DNA of 64,000 nt from Agelaius tricolor (lineage: Eukaryota; Chordata; Aves; Passeriformes; Icteridae), in assembly GCA_023055355.1 (NCBI GenBank), contig JALJCS010000015.1, positions 12,568,501 to 12,632,500 of the forward strand. Reading direction: 5' to 3'. Shown piece after piece: positions 51,701 through 64,000 of the stretch. Numbering within the stretch: position 1 is the first letter of the stretch; each line of letters starts with the position of its first letter. The notes beneath the pieces are model-generated. The model was not told the DNA's origin and did no database searches. It saw only the letters and a program-made list of their open reading frames with translations. Made by a program: the position numbers and the translations under genes.

Positions 51701-54700
51701 TATGTATTGCAGGGATGTTATAAAGGTCCCCAGTTTGACAAAATGTCACTTATTTTGTTTGTGAATTCATAGTTGCACATCACTCTCTGTCCCCTTTCTT
51801 CCCAACTGAATTTTGGGTAGGGTGTAAATGAAAACAAATCCTGAGATTTGGGATGTGGGAGATGGTCAGGTCCAGGTCAGCATTTGGTCTAATGCTTTTG
51901 TCTTGCATATTTCTGAAAATAAAAAATTTCTTGCTGTTTCTCAAAGTAGTCCTCTGCTTAAAACACGATGATCCCATTACTTTGGTCTGTATTGTCCAGC
52001 TGGAAGCAGTTTGTCAGATGCCACCTGAAGTGTAGCCAGCTCTGTAATGTTGCTGTGAGTGAGAGAGAATAAACTGGAGTAGATGGGCCTGGGTCAATAG
52101 TAAGCAGCAGTGTGGCTGTTCACAGCAATAACGTAAATACGGGAGCTGTTGCCTCAAGCTGCCCTAGTGGGCCAGGGAAGTACGTGGAGCAGACTTGGCA
52201 CAGAGCCCAGCCAGTAAAACAACATCCAAGTCCTTGCATTTGTCCAGGCATGCCATGGGGGTTCAAATGACAGTGGAATTCAAGATGAGTGAAATGATCA
52301 GTAAGGCTGAGTAAAACTGAGCAAGCTTATTAAGGAGGCAGCATTCTCTTCTACCTTTAGTACACCTATCTGTGAGTGCTGTTGTGAAATACTGGCAAAA
52401 GAGAACATTAAAAAATCATAGAACTGTTCAAAGTCATTCAGGGAAGATGAATTTGAATCTGAAGCACTGCAGGTCTGGTGGAAGGAGAGAAGAATGAACT
52501 TTCTGGGGATCTGACTACAAACCCATGACCTTTCAGCAGTAAAGTCATGAAAATAGAATTCTGTGTGTGGTTTGAGTTGGTATTGTGTGATGATTTTGGC
52601 GGGTTTTTGTAAAGCAGAAACAAAAACTTCATTTGAGGTTGCATGAAAGATGTTTGTAGGTAAAAACATGAGCTAGTACTTACCTAATTTATTAGTACCA
52701 AAAATGTGGTATCATATTATTTATATTAATATTTAGATTAATAGGAATTGCATCCTTAAAAATGGTCTCCCAGGCTGCACTTTGAAGATTAGTCATCACT
52801 TCTAAAAGTGAGAAATATTTTTAATATAGAAAAAATTCTTGAATGGAGTTGAATATTTTTGGTGTTTTCTGGTTTTTTTTTTTTTTTTAGCAGGTTGATG
52901 GAGAGGGTTAATGAAAGTCTTCATGTTTCAGTGGCTGCTAACATTGCTTTTTTTTGGGAACAAACGCTATGAGAAATGGTTTTTTAATCCCATATTTTAA
53001 TGTTTTTAATGGTTTTGGAAAAAATTGAAGGATGAGTTAGACATCCTTTCAGAGGGGCAGTATTTGCTCTGTGCTAGAGAGGGAATGAAATTGTGACTGT
53101 CTGTAGTTGGGCCAGGGCAGAAGCTGTCACCTTTTAACTAAAGTTGTTGTACAGAGTAGCCCTCTGTATCTTCATAGCCAAAATGAAAGTGTGACAGAAT
53201 GACAAACTGTTAATCCAATCATGTTGCATTTATTAACTGTTAGTGACAATGATTCACTGCTTTGATGGCTGCATAATGGCCTGTAATAATATCTGCAGTG
53301 ATGTATAGCTGCTCATGTGTATCTTTAGATGCTTTCTAGAAGTTGTTCCCTAAGTCAAGGACACAAAGGAGATGAGGAGATTCAGTAACTGGTTACAAAA
53401 AGCTTTAGTAGTGTAATTTGGGATAACTGTATTCAAACAACAAGGCCATAAGGAAATACATTATTTAATCCAAAGAACTACTAAGAAAATCTGTCAACAT
53501 TTTTTATTTTACACAGCTTCTTTAAATGACCTAAGTCTCTGTATTTCATCAGTGTAATTTGTCGTGTTTAGTCTTTTGAGAGCAAATGCTGCTGTCCTTC
53601 AAATTGCCAAGCTTTTTTTGCTGGAGGCAGGAGTTAGGCTGATGTACAGTATGTGGGGATACCTCCAGTCCTGCTGGAATAAACACAAGCCATTTAGGAC
53701 TCTGGGAAGAGATGCAGTTACATGTGGCACAGTCATGAGGCATGCTAATATCACCACCTCTTTATTTTGGGGTGTCATTCTGAGCCTTGCTGAGAAAAAT
53801 AGTATTTGTGCTCAGCTTTAGCCGCCTCTTTTTCATTTGGCTGAACTGTGTTTCTGCCTTTTACTGTATCAATCTAGCAAAGTGAATTCAAGGTGTTTCT
53901 GATTCTACATTCATGTGAGCAGATGGGAAAACAAGGCAGTTTCAGATTGTCATTCTGGCTCATTACAGTTCTTTGATGTACACAGCCTTTGAGTTGAATG
54001 CACCTGAAGTCCACTGCATTATAAAATATTGGTGAGAAGTTGTAAAAATTGATGGTTTGAAATACTGAGTTAACTACATGGTAGGAGTGCCTGCTGTGGA
54101 ATGGTTTGCCCTCTGTCATGCAGGCAGCTGCAGCAGTACAGTGTAGTACAGTGTAATTTGGCTGAGGTGTGAAGAGTTCCCAAATGAGTTTGTTCAGATA
54201 TTATTGATACCAGTTCTCAATCTCTGTGTCATGCTCTATTTGATATTCAGAAAGGGGATGCCCCCATTTCAGTCTCCCCTCCACTGTGTAACTGCTCCCC
54301 ATTCAGACATCTTGCCTTGGCTGAGTGCTCTCCTTTTCTACCACTTTGCACAAAGACCCTGCTCTGTGTCACCGTACTCTCCTGTAAACTAAAATACAAA
54401 TTTTCTTGCATGCTTCTGTCTGTTTTCTTTGATACAGCCCTACTTAACACCTTCTGATTTTGCAAGCTTGGTTTCTGCTCAGTGCTTGCTTCAGGACTGG
54501 AGCAGTGAACTGGCAGTGTCTCTGTATAGAGCAGCAGGTTGCTGTGAGCAAGGTCGTGTTAGAAGTCAGTTGGTGGTAAAGGCATCCATGTAGGAGTTAG
54601 GTGAATTAGGTGAGGATTTCAGTTCATTCTGTTTGAATGACTGGAGAGCCTTTTCATGGAGCCTGTTGGTTTTGCCTCCACAAAGGAAGAGTTGTGCATG

Positions 54701-57700
54701 GTAAATTGGCCCACAGTAGCAAGAATCTAGGCAAACCTGGCCTGCTGGCAATTACTACCCACGATTAATTCCCTTGTTCCCTTCACTTGGTATTTGCCTA
54801 ATCTTCTCTCTTACCTTTATGCTCAGTCTATTTCCAGTGGGTCAGGCACAGCACACCAGTTTGGGAGTGATCAGGCTTCTCTCAGGTCTCACATCTACAC
54901 ATCTGAAATGCTCTGGGGTTGCAGGGCTGCAGTCCTTTTGCAGACTCTAACAGCTGATCATATAGAATAAGGGAGTTCATCTCCAGAACAGCAGTGTCAG
55001 ATGGCTGCTCATACTGTGTGATAGTACCTGCTGTGCCCATGCACTGTGCTGTTTCCAAAAGGCTGTACACTAATATCTCTCCACTACTGGGTCATGCTGA
55101 TTACCTTTGATCTGACAGTGAATGACAAATGAGACTTCATCAAACTGGAGGGCAGCAGCTTCTGTTTTGTCTACAAGGTTATTATGCAGTGAAATACAAT
55201 GTGTTCTTGAATGATATAGCCACAGATTAAAAATAGGAACCAAAGAGGAGCCCACAGAAGTTGGAGGCTTCTGAAGCAAGAAGCAGATTTTTTTTAACCT
55301 GAGTATTAATGAATAATCCTTAAATACTGAACCAAAGGCTTTTTAAAGTTCTCATTTAAAGACATGCTTCATATCAAGCAGAGATAGCAGGAGAGCTGGA
55401 GAAGGCACAGGTATAAACACTGCTTAGCGCATCCGGTTGTTATTTTCTGTTTTGTAACTGAACTTAGAGTGACTAATTCTTGTTGAATCTTACAGTTACA
55501 AGTTTAATTCTTTACCTGCCTTGTACATAACCTTTTAGCAGTATATCTCAAAGCTGTTCTTTCCCTATTTGAAATTTAATTTCATTACTTCAGTGTGAAG
55601 CTGGATGTACACTAAGACAGCAGTTCTAGTTTAAATGCGTACCAGGCTGTGGCCTAAGGGTTTATTTAGTTGCATGTTATGTTTTTATTTGATAGTGAAC
55701 ACCTGCAGTTCCTGTCCTGGTTGCTTCTTTCCTCCCATGTCCTAAAGCTTGCCATTCTGTCAGTTGTATGTATACAGGTGTTAGTGCACTGTAAATATGA
55801 TTGCCAAAATCATCTGTGTTAAAAGAACATCTCTTCTCAGTTCCCCTCCCCCTTGTGTGTGAAGGTGTGTGGGAGGGTGGTTGTTGCTCAAAAAACCTTA
55901 GTGTAGTTACACCCCAAGAGCCAGTATGTTCTTATTTTAGTCAGTGTCTGTTGTAAACATTTGATATGCTGGATTCTTCTCTTGTTTAAACTGCTGAAAC
56001 TACTGCAGCTTCTTTATTCTTCTGTATTTCTACAAAGGATAATGAATTCTTATCCAGACTAGGATTGGAAAAGACTCCTGGATGAGCTCCCACTGTTGAG
56101 AAGGTTCTTTTTCTTCTACATTTCCAGTATACTTTGCTTAACAAAAGAAAATGAGTGAAATTGTGACTGGCACAACAGGACAGCTTCTGGCATACATGAT
56201 TGACAAAAGTAAAATTCATTTTTATCCTTTTTTGAGTAATCTGACATGACCATGAAACAGAGCACAAAACCATCAAAGAGAGTAAACTGCTTCATAAAAT
56301 GAGAGTTGTAAATCATCCCTTTCTGAAAACTTAAACCTGCAGTACTGCTTCATGTATTGCTAACTTTGGTCTAGAAGGATGTTTCCCCCTACTCCACCCT
56401 GCTACCTTAATTTTTTTTCACAATTTATTCTTTTTCAGTACCATATTTGGCTTGCTAGTCAGTTGTACTCCTTACAAACTAATACATTGCTATGTTTAAG
56501 TTTGAGGTTGTGGGATTTTTTAAGCTGATGTTTAAGCTTGTAGGAAGTGTTTCTGGAGAACTGATAGCTTGTAGTGGAAAACTGGAGTTAAATATCCAAT
56601 TATAGAGCTTTAGTGCAATAGTGTACCTAGAAGAACTCTCATCAATTGCGTTTTTACATTTTACGAAAAATTATTGATTATTGACTTTTTTGTGTTCCTT
56701 AAGGGAACACAAATTAGTCAATAATCAATAGTTTTTCTTTTGTGTACTTAGTCTTAGTCTTAAGGATTAAGACTCCTCTTTCATCCCAAGAAATATATAA
56801 ACTTGTGCAAACTTGCGGAGCAATGAAATAAAAAACCAGCCACATATGCTTTTTGTCCCTTTTTACAAATATTTTTGTAACCATTGTGTTCAGAAAGAGA
56901 TAATGGTAACTGTCATGACAGAAGTGGAAAACAGAAGAGTTGGTCATTCTTTTTAAAGCTTGTGAGTGAGGCAGACTTGCCTGAGAACACACATGATGTC
57001 TGTGTCCATGTTCAGGTCTTTCCTCATGGTATTTAAAGGACTTGATTGCTGATCCTGTTTTCACAGTAGTAGTTTTATAAGACCTAGGTCAAGTTGCACT
57101 TTCTTCGTACCTTATAGCAGCTTCTATTGTCTGAAAATGTTTGTTTATGGCCTTGTAAACTTAGAATAATAAAACAGTTTGGGTAATTCTGGCACAGGGC
57201 TTGTGTTCAGACATTTGATAGTAATTGACCTTCCTTCTCTGGAGAAATCTGGCTGAGTGCACAGCTGCACATGTGCATGTGCCAGTACAACACTGGGGAG
57301 TGAGCAACTGGTGGGCAAGCATTGCTACTCCTGAATGTGCACTCTGATACAGCAAGTAGCAAGCAAAATGTACTTTAGAAGCAGTTGTTCTGGACATTAT
57401 TTAATTATATTCCCCAGTTCGACAGCTTATGTTGAAGTGTAGTTAGCAGCTTAGTAAGGGATGAGCCAGCATTGTTTTAATGCTGAACAGGAGCTTCTGT
57501 ACACAAGGCTGTTTCCAGACAGTAGCAAATGTACATTCAAAATGAGCAACCTTCTGGTTCTCATTGACAGTGGATGATACACACGCCTGATGCAAGATTG
57601 CAGTGAAAGTCTGCAGCTTTATTTAGCTTATACACTGTGAATCTAGAGCATCTGCTCATTTTTGTGATCCCTCAGTAGTGAACCTGAGCTCAGCAGGGTG

Positions 57701-60700
57701 GGGAGGAAGACTCCACTAGATTTCTAAAGACTCATGGCTTCTCTGTGCTTCTCAGTGGCAAAAGTCTTACTAAGTGAAGACAAAGCTGAGTTTCTTTCTA
57801 TGCCATTTGTCCAGAAGATCTCCTTTGATTATAAAAGAAAATGTGTTTGACGTGGTTTGTTCTTAGGAAACAGTGACTTGTTTTGTTTCTTTGTCTCCTT
57901 TAAAATGCTTACTGGAACAAATAAACTATTAATACTACTTCTAAAACTGAAGTTGAACTTATTGGCCCATAATCCTTCATTATTTTTTAACCTTTTATTG
58001 AGTCCACTTTTCTTTACTCTGTATTGCTGTTATCTTTATTAGCAGTTTATTCTGTTGTCCTTACTAAAGCAAAAGCATTTAGCACACCTGCCTTTTCAGT
58101 GGCACGAAGGGATTTGAGGTGAATGGCACTACTTCTCTTGGTCTGTGCATTTTGCTGTGTCTGTTTTGTCATCTTGACCCCATGTGCTTGTGGTAGTTTT
58201 TGTGCTCTACCTTCATAGACTGCCCTGGTTTCTGTGTCTTGAGTGCTTTCATATATTTTATGGTCAGTGAAGGCCTCATGACTTGGCCAACTTCTTTATT
58301 GTCTTTCCTCCCCCGACAGGATTGTTTGGATGTAATAGCTCTCCTATGAAGTAACCAGATTTCCAGAACTCTATTTTTTTCCCTCGGGCTTCTCCATAAC
58401 TCTTTTTTCCTTACACTTGCCTATTGTGAGACTTCCCTTTGTTTGTTTACCCTCTGCTTCTTGAAGCCCTGTGGTGGATTTGTTTTGTGCTATTCTCACT
58501 GCTTTCTCTTTTAAGGGTTATCGGTGAAGTTTTTTTCATTTTTTCTTTCCCCCCTCCCCCCCAGCTGTCTATTTGTGTTTGTATGTTACTAGTTCCTTAA
58601 GATAGGTTAGAGGGCTCTTTCAGATTGGATTCTCTGCAATCTTTATTAGGACAAAAATAATTTCTGGTAAATAATTTAGTAGAATTAATGACATGATTTG
58701 TAAAGGTCTTAGTGTTGTCCTTTTTGTGAGCAGCTAACAGGTTATTTAAACACATTAACTGTAAGGGGGAGGATTTGTGTGCACAGACTGAAATAAATCT
58801 ACATGTTTATCAATTGAGTCTGAAAATTATGTGGGTGATTTAGGCTTCAAACCGTGTTGTGTTCACAGTGTTAAGTGTGCTTTGGGATTGGGTATTCATT
58901 AGGTTTCTTGCTTCCTGTTTTGTGTGTGTGCAGCTGGGGAGGGGTAACGGCCAGCACAGCCAAACTCAGGACAGGGACCACAGACGCCTGAGTCACAAAG
59001 GTTCTGTCCCCTGTCTGCTCCATCTCTTCCCCTCTTCTTCCCAGCTGGTGTTGGTAATGCTGTGCTGGTCTGATCTCTCCACCTCAGCATTGTGAAAATT
59101 AAATTCTGAATCTACATCTGCTTTTTGTAAATCCCTGTGACACTGAAAGTAGAGAAATTGTCTTAAATATTTTAAGATTTCTTGATTATTGGTGCAAGAG
59201 GAAGAAGGCCCTTTGCAATGGTGAGAGGTTTAGTGCAAACAATGTGCTGCTCCTGTTCCTAAGATAAGGTAGATAATAGCCTTTATAGGATTGCCTTCTT
59301 CTTCCCTAGATCTATGCTTTTATTAATACTGAGTTAGGAAACAGATATCTGTGATCTTGCACATCAGTACACCAATAGATATGGAAAACCTAGAACCAAT
59401 TACTGTCTGCATTTCATGTTTTGTGATGGAAAACAGCAGAAACAAAGAGCCTCAATAAAGTTTTAAAAAATGTTTGTTACCGTAGTGAAAGAAAATGGAT
59501 ATGGAGTTTTGGTAGTGAGCTTGTGTTAATTGTGTGTGATATGTGCAATAGTCCTTCCTGAGAACTCTGATTCTTTCAGTGTGTGCATATTTAGAAATCA
59601 ACTTATGCTGATTTTCTTTGCTCTTAACACATATAGTAGTAGTTAATGATATATAATACGGATCATTGTCATACATAACCATAATACATATAAAATCATG
59701 CAGTGTTTATAATATTACTAAGTACTCCTTAAATGCAATGTATGCCACCTTTAATAGATTTCTTATAGAGTTGTTCCCTGCTCATGAAACTTCAGCCTTT
59801 TCTTTTTTGGTTTTTTTTTTTGTGAAGTCTGAGGAATGTAGTCCATTCCTTGGTAACAATGTGCTTTCTCTTCATTTGAAAATGCTTCCCTGTCTCTGAG
59901 GAGCTGATGTTTTGTTTGTTTTAGTTAATTTTAAGCTGATTGCTATTAGTGAAATAGACTGACTTCATTAACAAACTAATTTTTTTTTTCATGTAAAGGT
60001 CTAAAATACATAGCTTCCAGTCTGGATATTTTAACTGATTGTGAGAGAGAATACATTTAGTTTAAAACAAATATTATTAGTCTGCTGGTATTCAGGATAC
60101 AAATAATTTTTACAAAAGAGCTAATACCTAGAGATGCAATTTATGTCATCTAGCCTGGATTTGTGGAAAATTAAAGAGTGACGACCCTATTTACAAGTGA
60201 AAAGAAACAAGAGGGGAATCACAGTACCTACAAAATATGAAAAAAAATGTGTTTTCTACATTTATTTCAGACAAATGTCTCCTATTCGCAGTTAATTTAA
60301 TATTGAGAAATGGGGCAAGAAAAACTGCTTCAGTTCTGTGAGACAAAGTTGCTGATTTTGATAACGGGACTTGTACTCCTTCTCAATTGCTTGTTTTTCT
60401 TTGGAATATTTCCTGTGTTTTGGATAAGTTAGTGTGGTCTGAGAATATTTTGTTTTGCCTTATTTTGCTGAACAACTTGTGCTCAAACTTCATGCAACTG
60501 CACTGAAAAATGCTATTTAGCATAGGCACTTGAGAGTTTTCTAACCTGCAAAAAATATATCTTAGGAATACAATTCTTTATTGTTTCTTGAATAATACTC
60601 CTTGTTAGGCCTTCTTTGGTTGAATGTTTTTAGCAGTTCATAATCTTCATTCAAGCTTGAGTCACTCTAAGATGCTTTCTATTGTTAAAGTAGATCTGTA

Positions 60701-62307
60701 CTATGGATGTGATGTTCTGGTGCTTGTAAGTATTGACAGGACTTGCAGAAAGTACCTTCATCCTATTTGTGTCAAAAAGATAAACTTTTAACGATTTTTG
60801 ATTAAAAATGTTTAATTATAAGTGGAATACAGTTATGAAAGATGAAGTTTGAATTGAGTGTTCAAGCTTAGAGCCTTTCAGGATTTTAACCCATTTTTCT
60901 GTTTGCATTATAGTTTCTCTATGAAGATGTGTATAAACTGTGAAATCAGATTGAAAACAGGATTTATGATAGAAAATCATACTGTAGTCATATTTAGTTG
61001 TAAAATAGACTGGGGAAAACTTAAAACTAAGAATTAGCTTTATTTAGTGTAACTAGTGTAATGGGAAATGTCTAGGATGTTGATAACAATCCATATCTGG
61101 GAAGCAAAGGATTTTGTTTATGGCATTTATCCAAGTATTGCATTCTGTCTCTTACTACTTTTTTATCTTTTTTAATTTCGTTTTCAGATCTTGAGTCAGA
61201 TGACTGTGCATCCATATACATCTTTAATGTAGAGCAGCCATCATCCTCTGTTAACCAGCCAATTTGTATTCCTCGCCATGGACTGCAGTCTCACTCCTCT
61301 CCTACGAGATTTCAGAGTCACAAGAACTATGAAGGCACTTGTGAGGTACCAGAATCCAAGTACAGTCCACTAGGTGGACCCAAACCCTTCGAGTGCCCCA
61401 GCATTCAAATCACATCGATTTCACCCAACTGTCACCAGGGGATTGAGGCCAATGAAGATGAATTACACACAAATGGCACAGAAAATGAGTATATGGAAAG
61501 GCCTTCCCGGGACCATCTGTATCTTCCTCTGGAGCCATCGTATAGGGAATCATCCCTTAGTCCCAGCCCTGCCAGCAGCATTTCATCCAGGAGTTGGTTT
61601 TCAGATGCTTCCTCCTGTGAATCCATTTCCCATGTTTATGATGATGTAGACTCAGAGCTAAATGAAGCAGCTGCTCGATTTACCCTTGGCTCTCCTTTGG
61701 CATCACCCGGAGGTTCTCCGAGAGGTCCCAGTGATGAATCGTGGCAGCAGCCGTATGGGTTTGGGCATGCCTTGTCACCCAGACAGTCTCCCTGCCACTC
61801 TCCCAGAACTAGTATTACAGATGAAAACTGGCTGAGCCCTAGACCAACATCAAGGCCCTCATCCAGACCTACATCCCCCTGTGGGAAGCGCCGCCACTCC
61901 AGTGCTGAGATTTGCTATGCTGGTTCTCTCTCTCCTCACCACTCTCCAACTCCATCACCCGGCCATTCTCCCAGAGGAAGCATAACAGAAGACACGTGGC
62001 TGAACACTTCCATTCACAATGTACAAGGCCTTAACTCTGGGCTTTCACCATTTCAGTGTTGTACAGAGACTGATATTCCTCTAAAAACCAGAAAGACCTC
62101 AGAGGATCAGACTGCCACTTTATCTGGAAAAATAGATATCTGTCCTGAAGAGCAAGGTACCTTGTCATCATCCCTTGAAACTGCAGTGGATGATTGCTCT
62201 GGCTCTCAGCACACCTTGAAAAAAGACTTGCCCGGAGACCAATTTCTTTCTGTTCCTTCGCACTTTACTTGGAACAAGCCGAAGCCTGGTCACACTCCTA
62301 TATTCCG
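45792..62307 (+). CDS. NFATC3: NFATC3, coding exons 1 and 2 (5' part of gene; continues beyond the window)
   Basis: Transcription factor held in the cytoplasm by phosphorylation and released to the nucleus by calcineurin (family knowledge). Exon 1 is 45792-45891, starting [21 protein letters not shown]. Exon 2 is 61188-62307; phase 1 joins them as Asp34. Together they encode 406 residues plus two bases, the regulatory (NFAT homology) region; the Rel DNA-binding domain lies beyond the window. Landmarks: calcineurin-docking PSIQIT (104-109), serine-rich region [20 protein letters not shown] (155-174), first Ser-Pro box (202-211), second (230-253), nuclear-localisation core GKRRHS (266-271), third Ser-Pro box (282-305) and second docking motif LSVP (387-390). 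The exon 2 acceptor is TTTCGTTTTCAG and the donor GTGAGT. The protein aligns throughout with mammalian NFATC3 rather than C1, C2 or C4 (for example [19 protein letters not shown]). The bases just before the ATG are CCC, a weak Kozak context. Confidence 0.96.
45892..61187 (+). other. NFATC3: NFATC3 intron 1 (15.3 kb)
   Basis: Starts GTGCGC inside the CpG island and ends TTTTCAG. After about 46330 it is ordinary AT-rich DNA. I find no CR1 copy, RNA gene or alternative first exon that I can defend. Notable items are a poly-T run of 16 at 52873-52888, a strong hairpin at 56665-56737, and a long pyrimidine tract followed by CAG at 58530-58564. Mammalian NFAT genes can use alternative first exons, but no second CpG island occurs in this intron. 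Confidence 0.75.
56665..56737. repeat. Near-perfect hairpin, 34-bp arms, 5-nt loop
   Basis: Left arm 56665-56698 and right arm 56704-56737 are reverse complements except at three positions. The uninterrupted core includes TATTGATTATTGACT, and the arms end at TGTGTTCC next to the loop. It could be a decayed DNA-transposon end pair, a palindrome born by template switching, or a structured RNA in the NFATC3 intron. No family is recognised. Confidence 0.85.
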
Positions 62308-64000
62308 GTGAGTGGTTACACAGTGACTCCTTCCTGGCTTTCCTCTCCTGTGCACCTTAAATAGACATATAAATGCCCTTGTATTGCAGGGATGCATTAA
62401 GATTTCTTAAAGAAAACTTGAAGGCAGATGGATGCTATAATTCGGAAAAAATAAGTTGAGATAGCACTTACCCTTCATCTTTAAAAACACAGTTGATTAT
62501 TGTAAATAGTGTTAGTTTTATTTAAGTAAAGTTTGTGTATATGCACAGAGCCCACCTGAATTAAATGTCAGTGGATTTTGTACATGCTTTGCCTTTCCAT
62601 CTAATCTGAGCACTTGACATTTTCATATAGCTAGGGAAACCTGACTTACATGATTTTATAAAACTGGGAGATGACAAAAGAGGTAGGGGGTTTATTTGCT
62701 TTTGTGTCGATTTACTTCTTTGGGCTCATATAATTCTAGAAATAGAAAAAAGGAAAAAATTTGTATGCCATGCTGAAAGTCATCCAGAAAGAATGGATGT
62801 CTGGGCTCTAGTTCCAGGGTATTTCCACCATCCATGAGAGAATTAAATAGGTCTTTTCCTTTTGCAGTCCTGTCATGTGCTAGCAGGATGATTTGTGGAG
62901 ATTCAGAAGAGGGAACTGGTTTAATTAAGTGAAAAAGTCCCCCCCCCCTTTCCACTTTTTAGATGGATCAGTTCTGTGATCTTTCAAGTTATAGAGCTTG
63001 TATAAATTCTTGAGAAGCTGTCATCTAGCTTGGCTTGTTAATAGCTAAATCCATTTAAACAATACTTATTCAGCCATCTGGTTATTTTTTTGCCAAATTT
63101 TATAACCACAGGTTTTAATTTCTCTCCACACAATTGTACTGATTTTAGTAAATAGAAGTGATTTTTTTTTCCTTCTCCTTTAATGTTTTTCCACTTAACT
63201 GTTCATGGATTTTGTTTACTGTAACATTTAACAGTAAAGATGCAAAGCTGCTGGCTGGATCTGTTCTACCAGCTCTGAAACTACTGTGTTCACAGATAAG
63301 TTACCTGTCCTCAAGTCTGGGGATTTTTAAAATTTCATTGCCATCTGTTAGTAATAGGTGTTCAATCTGTTTCTAGAATCTTTTCATTAGAACTAAAACA
63401 ATGATGACTGTTTTAACTTATTTGTGTATTTTGGAATTGTATTATATTTGTGTAGGATTATAAGCAGTCCTAACTTGCCATTTTTGTTAGCTTGCATGCT
63501 AACATTGTTCTTAAAAGGTGAGCAATACAGTAGGGTTAGATGTCATGAACAAACAGGCATGGGCTGTGGATCTGTGGTTCTGTGGGATGAACAAAGTGGT
63601 TTGAAACATGGACAGCTCATACCTGTGTCCTCTTGTACTGCAGGGAACTGAGTACAACTGAATAAAAAGAAATTTTAGTGTTTTCATTAAAAAGTAAAAA
63701 TATTTTTTCAAATGTCAAACTTTATTTAGAAGCAGGAACTGAAGAATTTCTGTAAATATAAGATGGGCAAACAGACAGAAGACAATGAAGACTACACCTA
63801 TACACAAGGAAGCTACATAAGCCCATTAAGCTGGGTGCATTTGCTGCCAAAAATGTCGGCTGATTATTGAATTGGTGGAAATGGCTGCAGTGGCAGCTGT
63901 ATCCTCCTTGAAATGTTGAATTACTTAGCAGTTGTAGCCTGTTCCACAGGGGGTTTGGCAGTGTGCATCTTCAGTAGGTAAAACCTTCCATTCTGTCATA
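62308..64000 (+). other. NFATC3: NFATC3 intron 2 (start only)
   Basis: Begins with the consensus donor GTGAGT and continues past the window edge. AT-rich, with a C9-10 homopolymer near 62939-62949. No further NFATC3 coding exon is visible; the Rel-homology exons must lie to the right. Confidence 0.75.

Noticed and set aside
61374..61649. 91-codon plus-strand frame within NFATC3 exon 2
   Set aside because: Out-of-frame shadow of the conserved NFATC3 coding sequence.

Overview
This window reads as sauropsid, most likely bird, nuclear DNA. The genes are split by GT-AG introns, the intergenic DNA is AT-rich with two GC-rich promoter islands, and the only clearly recognisable interspersed repeats are degenerate CR1 LINE 3' fragments. 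The gene order DDX28 / DUS2 / NFATC3 matches human 16q22.1 (established knowledge). Species cannot be fixed from the sequence alone.

Layout. (1) 1-1118: DNA downstream of DDX28, probably including its 3'UTR. (2) 1119-2753, minus strand: single-exon DDX28, a mitochondrial DEAD-box RNA helicase. (3) about 1740-3130: a GC-rich island holding a divergent promoter, with DDX28 leaving on the minus strand and DUS2 on the plus strand. (4) 3195-18122, plus strand: complete DUS2 in 15 coding exons (490 codons plus stop), including one probable GC-AG intron; its poly(A) signal is at 18354. (5) 18376-45150: an intergenic gap of about 27 kb with three CR1 fragments, a 16-bp minisatellite inside one of them, and, at 19.1-22.2 kb on the minus strand, a chain of six phase-compatible exon candidates ending in a stop and AATAAA. 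That chain may be an unannotated gene convergent with DUS2. (6) 45150-46330: CpG-island promoter and first exon of NFATC3. (7) NFATC3 intron 1 (45892-61187), large exon 2 (61188-62307) and the beginning of intron 2; the gene runs off the right edge.

The three recognised genes are housekeeping or regulatory: DDX28 (mitoribosome large-subunit assembly), DUS2 (dihydrouridine at tRNA position 20) and NFATC3 (calcineurin-controlled transcription factor). They do not form one pathway; their adjacency is ancestral synteny. DDX28 and DUS2 share a divergent promoter whose core includes a perfect 12-bp E-box palindrome. The NFATC3 promoter carries a ZNF143/SBS-like site, an inverted CCAAT box and a perfect CRE.

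The most unusual observations are the minus-strand exon chain at 19.1-22.2 kb, a near-perfect 34-bp-arm hairpin in NFATC3 intron 1 (56665-56737), a perfect 17-bp-arm hairpin in a DUS2 intron (11374-11409), and the minisatellite that grew out of CR1 sequence.
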